Positions 1 through 4,413 of a DNA stretch of 6,438 nt are shown here, piece after piece. Position numbers and translations under genes: made by a program. The notes below the pieces were generated by a model. The model did not search any database. It was not told the origin of the DNA and was given only the letters and a program-made list of their open reading frames with translations. Source of the DNA: Hyphomicrobiales bacterium (lineage in GTDB: Bacteria; Pseudomonadota; Alphaproteobacteria; Rhizobiales; Beijerinckiaceae); contig PLUH01000132.1 in the NCBI GenBank assembly GCA_003164825.1, positions 148 to 6,585 on the forward strand, in the 5' to 3' direction. How positions within the stretch are numbered: position 1 is the first letter of the stretch; each line of letters begins with the position of its first letter.

Positions 1-1391
1 TTGGTGTATTTCTTGGCGATCGAGATCACGAGGCGCAGATTGGCCTCGACCATCTCCTTCTTCGCCTGTCGCGCCTCCCGCTCGCCCTTCTGCACCATCT
101 GCACCAGCCGGCGGAACTCCTGGATCTCAAGCCCGGTCTCGGTCGCCAGCGACTGGATTTCGGCTCGGATCTCCTTGATCGGGTTCTTGTCGGCGGCGAT
201 GAAGTCCTTCCAGCCGCGCGTCGTGAGCTTCGAGACGCGGAGCAGCCATTTCGGGTCGAGCTCCGAATTCTGGTAGTTCCTGAGAAAATCCTCGCGCCCG
301 ACGCGATGGGTCTCGGCCATTCGCATGAGGCGGATGTCGAGGCCGATCAGGCGCTTGTTGATGTCGTAGAGCTGCTCGACCAAGGCGTCGATGCGGTTCT
401 GGTTCAAGGAGAGCGACTTGACGTCGCCGACGATCTCCTTCTTCAGCGCCTTGTATTTGCGCTCCTGGGCGGGAGAGAGCGATTCGCTCCTGAGCTTGTT
501 CTCGACGTTCTGATCCTGCAGGCGGCGCAGCTTCTTGTACGCGTCAGCGATGCGGTCGAAGGTCTCGAGCACGCGCGGCTTGAGGTCGGCCTCCATCGCC
601 GACAGCGAGACCGAATTCTCGAGATCGTCCTCGTCGTCGAAGTTCTCGGGCGGCGGGATCTGATCGCCCTCGAATCCCTCCGGCGGCGCCTGCGGCGCGG
701 TCGCCGGCGCGATGCGGTCGCGGGCCGGATTGGGCGGCGGCGGCGCGCCGGGGGCGGAATAGTCGGTCTTCGGCGCCTTCTTGCCGTCGGGGCCGGCGTA
801 GGTCGCTTCGAGATCGATGATGTCGCGCAAGAGAATCTTGCCGTCGTTGAGCTCGTCGCGCCAGATGATGATCGCCTGGAAGGTGAGAGGGCTTTCGCAC
901 AAGCCCGCGATCATCGCCTCGCGGCCGGCCTCGATCCGCTTGGCGATGGCGATTTCGCCCTCGCGCGACAAGAGCTCGACCGAGCCCATTTCGCGCAGGT
1001 ACATGCGCACCGGGTCGTCGGTGCGCTCGGCGGGCTCGGAACTGCGCGTGGCGACTGCGGTCGTCCTGGCGGCTTCGACGATTTCGCCGCCTTCGGCCTC
1101 TTCCTCGTCGGCGGTCTCGGAGCTTTCCTTGTCCGCTTCTTCCGCGTCCTCGCTCTCGACGACATTGATGCCCATCTCGCTGAGCATCGAGTTCATGTCC
1201 TCGATCTGGTCGGACGAAATCTCTTCTGACGGCAGGACCGCGTTCAATTCCTCCTGCGTCACCCAGCCGCGCTTCTTGGCGATCTTGAGCATCCGCTTGA
1301 CGGCGGCGTCGCTGAGATCGAGCAGCGGGCTGTCGGGAGTCTCGACAACGGCCGCTTCGCCCTCGCTCTTCACCTCATCTTTTTTTGCCAT
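1..1391 (-). CDS. rpoD: RNA polymerase housekeeping sigma factor RpoD (sigma-70), C-terminus outside window
   Basis: This is the primary sigma factor, which directs core RNA polymerase to -10/-35 promoters of housekeeping genes. The window holds the first 463 codons; the frame runs off the edge at position 1 with no stop. The N-terminal region 1.1 (about residues 20-75) includes KRMLKIAKKRGWVTQEELN. A very acidic stretch follows (about 79-107). Region 1.2 begins at DDPVRMYLREMG (125-136). A long non-conserved region with a Pro/Ala-rich segment (about 200-250) and a DDEDD patch comes next. Region 2.1 is just reached at EMVEANLRLVISIAKKYT, the last residues visible. Regions 2.2-4, with the promoter-reading helices, lie outside. 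Full-length alphaproteobacterial RpoD is roughly 650-700 residues. The start is ATG at 1391, preceded by GGAGG seven bases upstream. It lies 197 bp downstream of dnaG in the same direction, the usual dnaG-rpoD order. Identification is firm. Confidence 0.97.
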   Translation of the reverse strand, partial: MAKKDEVKSEGEAAVVETPDSPLLDLSDAAVKRMLKIAKKRGWVTQEELNAVLPSEEISSDQIEDMNSMLSEMGINVVESEDAEEADKESSETADEEEAEGGEIVEAARTTAVATRSSEPAERTDDPVRMYLREMGSVELLSREGEIAIAKRIEAGREAMIAGLCESPLTFQAIIIWRDELNDGKILLRDIIDLEATYAGPDGKKAPKTDYSAPGAPPPPNPARDRIAPATAPQAPPEGFEGDQIPPPENFDDEDDLENSVSLSAMEADLKPRVLETFDRIADAYKKLRRLQDQNVENKLRSESLSPAQERKYKALKKEIVGDVKSLSLNQNRIDALVEQLYDINKRLIGLDIRLMRMAETHRVGREDFLRNYQNSELDPKWLLRVSKLTTRGWKDFIAADKNPIKEIRAEIQSLATETGLEIQEFRRLVQMVQKGEREARQAKKEMVEANLRLVISIAKKYT

Positions 1392-1398
1392 CGCGGCG

Positions 1399-1403
1399 CC
1401 TCC
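1399..1403 (-). promoter_or_regulatory. Ribosome binding site of rpoD
   Basis: On the minus strand the sequence reads GGAGG followed by seven bases and then the ATG of rpoD. This is a near-perfect Shine-Dalgarno element at normal spacing and it fixes the rpoD start. It is the clearest ribosome binding site in the window; dnaG and the two small genes have none of similar quality. Confidence 0.8.
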
Positions 1404-1438
1404 GTCATCCCGCGGCCAACGGCGCCGGGTGTCCAGTA

Positions 1439-1466
1439 TCGTCCTTCGACCGGCTCGCAAGGACGA
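1439..1466 (-). other. Imperfect hairpin in the dnaG-rpoD spacer
   Basis: The arms TCGTCCTT (1439-1446) and AAGGACGA (1459-1466) pair over 8 bp. The stem continues by three more pairs, CGA (1447-1449) with TCG (1455-1457), with one unpaired C at 1458 and a five-base loop at 1450-1454. No T-run follows on either strand, so it is not a standard intrinsic terminator. It begins 48 bases upstream of the rpoD start codon. It could be an RNA processing or stability element in a dnaG-rpoD transcript, or a degenerate copy of a dispersed intergenic palindrome. The structure is visible directly; any role is inferred. The rest of the 197-bp spacer (1392-1588) shows only the ribosome binding site and no convincing promoter. 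Confidence 0.55.
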
Positions 1467-1588
1467 GCGGTCCCACAAAGATTGTTCAGGCCAAGCCTAA
1501 GGCCGTCCTTCCGCGAAGCCCCCAAGGAATCGCCGCCGTCCCCATCGCTTGCCCGCGCCGTCGCCCATCTCTCGTGGGGCCTTTCCGG

Positions 1589-3514
1589 TCAGATCGCGGA
1601 CGAGGCGCGTCCGGACCCATCGCCAAAACCGTCGATCGCTGCTTCGGCATCCACAAGCTCGGCCAATTTCGCTTTGATATCAAGCAGTCGGGCAAAATCA
1701 AGCTCGCTCTGCTCGGTTGTCTGCTCCGTTGCGAGTGACCGCTCCACCAGCTTCAGTTCCCTATGTAACGCGGGAGCCTGCTGAAGCAAGAGGTTCTGCT
1801 GGAGAACATGATCGGCGTCAGCGTCGGAGGCTTGCGGCCGCATGCACCACCAATCCGGCATTTTGGCGGCCACAGCGATGATGCGCTCATATTCCGCCCC
1901 CCGCCCGGCGCCGTTCAGCCATTCGGCGAGCGCGGTGGACGAAGCGAGCGCCTCGGCCGGAGCGGCGATTAGCGCATCGCGGAACGCGCCGAGGCTGGGG
2001 CCGGCAAATTCGGTCGCCGCCAATTCCTCGCAATGGCTCTCGAGCAGCGAGGGATGGCTAAGCGCGATCGCCAGGATCATGATTTCGCGCGCGGGTGAGC
2101 GCGCCCTGCGGCCAAGCTTGCTCTGGGGCGGCAGGGGCGCCTCAGCGAGACCGACGCGCGGGCCGCGCGGAGGAAAAGGCCCGCCGCGCCTGGGGCCAAA
2201 GGCGCGCCTTGCCCCGCCGTCGCCACGGCCCATGCGCTCACGCTCGTCGCCGAAGAACGTGGCGAGGCGCCGCTTGACGTCCGCCTGGTAGTGGCGGCGC
2301 AGGGGTTCGTCGGCGATTTTCCCGACCGCGTCGCCGAGGCGCCGCTCCAGCGCCGCGCGCTGCTCGGGCGTGTCGAAACGCTCGCCGTCGGTTTCGCGGA
2401 TGAACAGCATGTCGGCGAACGGCAGCGCGCCCTTGAAATGCTCGGCCATCGCCGCCGGTCCGCTCAGGCGGATGAGGTCGTCCGGATCCTGACCCTCGGG
2501 GAGAAGCGCGAACCGCAGGCTCTTTCCGGCGCCGATCAGCGGCAGCGCCGTCTCGATGGCCCGGAAGGCTGCCCGCCGTCCGGCGCTGTCGCCGTCGAAG
2601 CAAAGGATCGGCTCGGTCGCGATTCCCCACAGCAGCGCGCATTGATCGGCCGTGAGCGCGGTGCCGAGCGGCGCGACAACATTGGGGAACCCGGCCTCGC
2701 TCACCGAGATGGCGTCAATGTAGCCCTCGACGACGATAATCTCGCCGCTGTCGTGGGCAGCTTTGCGCGCGCGATGGTGATTGAACAGCAGCGAACCTTT
2801 GTGGAAAAGTGCGGTCTCCGGCGAGTTGAGGTATTTCGCCTTGGCCCCCGGGTCCATCGCTCGCCCGCCAAAGGCGATGACGCGGCCGGAGCGGTCGTGG
2901 ATCGGGAATATCACCCGGTCGCGGAATCGATCGTAGGGAACCGCGATATCCTCGCCATGGATGAGGAGGCCGGCCTCGATCATCTGGTCGGCGCCGACCC
3001 CCTTGGCCGCGAGCGCATCGCGCAGCGCAAAGCGCTCGGGCGAGGAATAGCCGAGCGAAAAGCGCTGCTGGACCGGAGGCCCAAGGCCGCGGTCGGAAAG
3101 ATAGCCGCGCGCCTTGGCGCCGATCGGCTGCTGCAGGTTCGTTTCGAACATCCGCGCGGCAAGGGCCAGAACCTCGATCAGGCTCGCGCGCTTCTTGTCC
3201 TCGGCGGCCTCCGCATCGCTCTGGCGCGGCATCGGAACGCCCGCCATCGCGGCCAATCGCTCGACCGCCTCCGGAAAGCCAACGCCTTCGGTCTCCCTCA
3301 AGAAGGCGAAGATGTCGCCATGCTTCCCCGATGAGAAGTCATGGAAGAAGCCCTTCTGGTCATTGACGAAGAACGAAGGGGTCTTCTCCGAGGTGAACGG
3401 CGACAGACCCGCCCATTCCCGCCCCTGCTTGCGCAATTTGACCCGCTTGGCCACCACTTCGGAGACCGGCAGCCGGGCTCGGATCTCGTCGAGAAATTCG
3501 GGCGGGAACTTCAT
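1589..3514 (-). CDS. dnaG: DNA primase DnaG with a degenerate zinc-binding domain
   Basis: DnaG makes the short RNA primers used by the replisome and is recruited by the DnaB helicase. From ATG at 3514 the protein has 641 residues, a normal length. Residues about 1-100 correspond to the zinc-binding domain, but the CPFH and HCFGC ligand motifs read SPFT and HDFSS, so the four metal ligands are replaced by S38, T41, D59 and S62. The catalytic core follows, with the primase motif KYLNSPETALFHKG (227-240). The TOPRIM residues are VVEGYIDA (E263), FDGDSAG (D307, D309) and DPDDL (343-347). An Arg/Gly/Pro-rich linker (about 425-475) joins it to the C-terminal helicase-binding domain (about 478-630). 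The stop is TGA. The frame also allows a TTG at 3550, but the MKFPPEFLDEIRARLP start matches family N-termini. The ribosome binding site is weak: AAGG sits about 18 bases upstream. Transcription probably continues into rpoD. Confidence 0.97.
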   Translation of the reverse strand: MKFPPEFLDEIRARLPVSEVVAKRVKLRKQGREWAGLSPFTSEKTPSFFVNDQKGFFHDFSSGKHGDIFAFLRETEGVGFPEAVERLAAMAGVPMPRQSDAEAAEDKKRASLIEVLALAARMFETNLQQPIGAKARGYLSDRGLGPPVQQRFSLGYSSPERFALRDALAAKGVGADQMIEAGLLIHGEDIAVPYDRFRDRVIFPIHDRSGRVIAFGGRAMDPGAKAKYLNSPETALFHKGSLLFNHHRARKAAHDSGEIIVVEGYIDAISVSEAGFPNVVAPLGTALTADQCALLWGIATEPILCFDGDSAGRRAAFRAIETALPLIGAGKSLRFALLPEGQDPDDLIRLSGPAAMAEHFKGALPFADMLFIRETDGERFDTPEQRAALERRLGDAVGKIADEPLRRHYQADVKRRLATFFGDERERMGRGDGGARRAFGPRRGGPFPPRGPRVGLAEAPLPPQSKLGRRARSPAREIMILAIALSHPSLLESHCEELAATEFAGPSLGAFRDALIAAPAEALASSTALAEWLNGAGRGAEYERIIAVAAKMPDWWCMRPQASDADADHVLQQNLLLQQAPALHRELKLVERSLATEQTTEQSELDFARLLDIKAKLAELVDAEAAIDGFGDGSGRASSAI

Positions 3515-3548
3515 GGAAGGGCAGATTGGCCTTACGTTTGGCTTTGGC

Positions 3549-3576
3549 AAGGCGGCGCAGACATTGTCCCCGCCTT
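3549..3576. repeat. Inverted repeat upstream of dnaG
   Basis: The arms AAGGCGG (3549-3555) and CCGCCTT (3570-3576) are perfect 7-bp inverted repeats around a 14-base loop. Inside the loop GAC (3560-3562) can pair with GTC (3566-3568). The repeat fills the middle of the 79-bp spacer between the helix-turn-helix gene and dnaG, ending 34 bases before the dnaG ATG. There is no T-run after it on the minus strand, so as a terminator it would be weak. Possible roles are an attenuator ahead of dnaG, an RNA processing site, or an operator for the neighbouring DNA-binding protein. None of these is shown by the sequence alone. Confidence 0.45.
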
Positions 3577-3593
3577 TCGAGCGGCAGTTCGGG

Positions 3594-4004
3594 CTAGTCG
3601 ACCGGGACGGCGAGCGCGTCCTGCACCATCTCCGGGTCTCTTTCTATTACCGCGAGATAGCTCCTCGCTGCTTTGTCTGGTTGCCGCCGGCCATATTCCC
3701 AGTTCCTGACAGCGTCCAACTCGAGACCGAACCTGAGCGAAAATTGCTCCTGAGTAAGGCCCAAGCGTTCGCGAAGCTTTCGAACGTCGACCGCCACAGG
3801 AAAAACCACGTACATGCCAAATCCGAAGCGTCGAAGATCTCGCGCAAGCGCATGTGTGCTGTCGACAGTTGGAACGTCGAGAACGTTGGCCCTTCCCTGC
3901 ATGGCGGCCTCGATCGCCCGCTTGGCCTTGAGGGTCGGCACGCCGCGACGGCGCAACGCGATTACAGCCTCAACCGACTTCGTCTGATTCAGCTTTCCGA
4001 TCAT
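3594..4004 (-). CDS. Helix-turn-helix (XRE/HigA-like) DNA-binding protein, probable antitoxin or autorepressor
   Basis: From ATG at 4004 this is a 136-residue protein ending in TAG. The C-terminal half (about 72-127) is a clear helix-turn-helix domain: VDVRKLRERLGLTQEQFSLR, then the recognition part LDAVRNWEYGRRQPDKAARS and YLAVIERDPEMV. The NWEYGRRQPD and ARSYLAVIERDP signatures are characteristic of YiaG/HigA-type antitoxins. The N-terminal half (SVEAVIALRRRGVPTLKAKR and onward to LARDLRRFGF) is helical and probably mediates dimerisation or partner binding. An earlier ATG at 4103 is possible and has GGAG ten bases upstream, but it would add 33 residues and enlarge the overlap with the upstream gene from 35 to 134 bases. 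I prefer 4004 because its N-terminus looks like the family's, although it has no clear ribosome binding site and may be translationally coupled. It lies 79 bp upstream of dnaG. Known members of this family bind DNA and often repress their own operon; the partner here would be the upstream gene. Confidence 0.75.
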   Translation of the reverse strand: MIGKLNQTKSVEAVIALRRRGVPTLKAKRAIEAAMQGRANVLDVPTVDSTHALARDLRRFGFGMYVVFPVAVDVRKLRERLGLTQEQFSLRFGLELDAVRNWEYGRRQPDKAARSYLAVIERDPEMVQDALAVPVD

Positions 4005-4362
4005 GCGCAAAGAGACGATCTCGGGAGAACCGGATCGAACCGGGTCGATGCCCTGGATGTGCCCCAGTCGTTCGAACCGCTCCCTCAACAATGATTTCGT
4101 CATAGCTGCCGATCTCCATCACGGCGCGGGCGACCTTCCTCAGATTCGGAACGCCAACTTGGTTGGGGCTCATTCCGTGGGACGAAATATGAACGCCGGT
4201 GACGACAAGCCGCTTTCCGTCCTCCTTGATCTCTCCCACGATGAACAAGGCCGCGCCACCCACCGAAACTCTGACCGTCGCGACCTCGCCCTCGCTGGCC
4301 TCATCGAGGAGCTTGATCTCAATATCTTCCGGGTTCCATCTTTCAGGGATACTGTATGCCAA
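3970..4362 (-). CDS. Uncharacterised small protein, possible toxin partner of the helix-turn-helix protein
   Basis: I do not recognise a named family. The frame gives 130 residues from TTG at 4362 to TGA at 3970-3972. No signal peptide or membrane segment is evident. The middle is strand-rich (EVATVRVSVGGAALFIVGEI and RLVVTGVHISS). A helix follows (NLRKVARAVMEIGSYDEIIV), then a polar conserved-looking tail, EGAVRTTGAHPGHRPGSIRF. This strand-helix-strand order could fit a small alpha/beta enzyme such as a minimal acetyltransferase-like fold, but no cofactor motif is visible and that is speculation. An in-frame TAG lies two codons before the TTG, so the gene cannot start earlier. There is no good ribosome binding site, so the true start may be internal or the gene may be decaying. 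Its 3' end overlaps the helix-turn-helix gene out of frame. Gene order and sizes suggest a toxin-first two-gene module; this is inference from context. Confidence 0.55.
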   Translation of the reverse strand: MAYSIPERWNPEDIEIKLLDEASEGEVATVRVSVGGAALFIVGEIKEDGKRLVVTGVHISSHGMSPNQVGVPNLRKVARAVMEIGSYDEIIVEGAVRTTGAHPGHRPGSIRFSRDRLFAHDRKAESDEVG

Positions 4363-4378
4363 TGGCTAATATTTTCAA
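4351..4378 (-). promoter_or_regulatory. Candidate sigma-70 promoter for the small two-gene cassette
   Basis: In the AT-rich patch after gyrB the minus strand carries TTGAAA (4378-4373), a 16-base spacer and TACAGT (4356-4351). These match the -35 consensus at five of six positions and the -10 consensus at four of six. The patch 4321-4380 is only about 38% GC by hand count, against roughly 65% nearby. If used, transcription would start near 4344, downstream of the TTG start assigned to the small gene, so either this promoter or that start codon is wrong. Low confidence. Confidence 0.2.
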
Positions 4379-4413
4379 GACCCGGCGCGCCCGCTTACCA
4401 ACTTTTGTCGTTG

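Noticed and set aside
306..1229. Long plus-strand open frame opposite rpoD (307 codons)
   Set aside because: It is antisense to a certain rpoD reading frame, its translation is low-complexity Arg/Leu/Ala/Gly-rich with no recognisable domain, and GC-rich codon use opens such frames routinely.
1380..1386. A7 tract at codons 2-4 of rpoD as a slippage site
   Set aside because: Lys-rich N-termini coded by AAA are common and aid translation initiation. A -1 slip here meets a stop within a few codons, so no alternative product is suggested.
1392..1588. Possible rpoD promoter with GATACT as -10 in the dnaG-rpoD spacer
   Set aside because: No -35 hexamer lies at 16-18 bases; the nearest TTG-containing hexamer is only 14 bases away and lies within the hairpin.
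2291..3334. Long plus-strand open frame opposite dnaG (347 codons)
   Set aside because: Fully antisense to conserved DnaG core motifs, no recognisable product and no credible ribosome binding site context; a compositional shadow.
3515..3550. Upstream TTG start for dnaG adding 12 residues
   Set aside because: The added residues do not resemble DnaG N-termini, the TTG falls in the inverted repeat, and the ATG at 3514 gives the expected family start.
4363..4413. Terminator after gyrB around GGCGCGCC
   Set aside because: The palindrome has no room for a loop and is not followed by a T-run.
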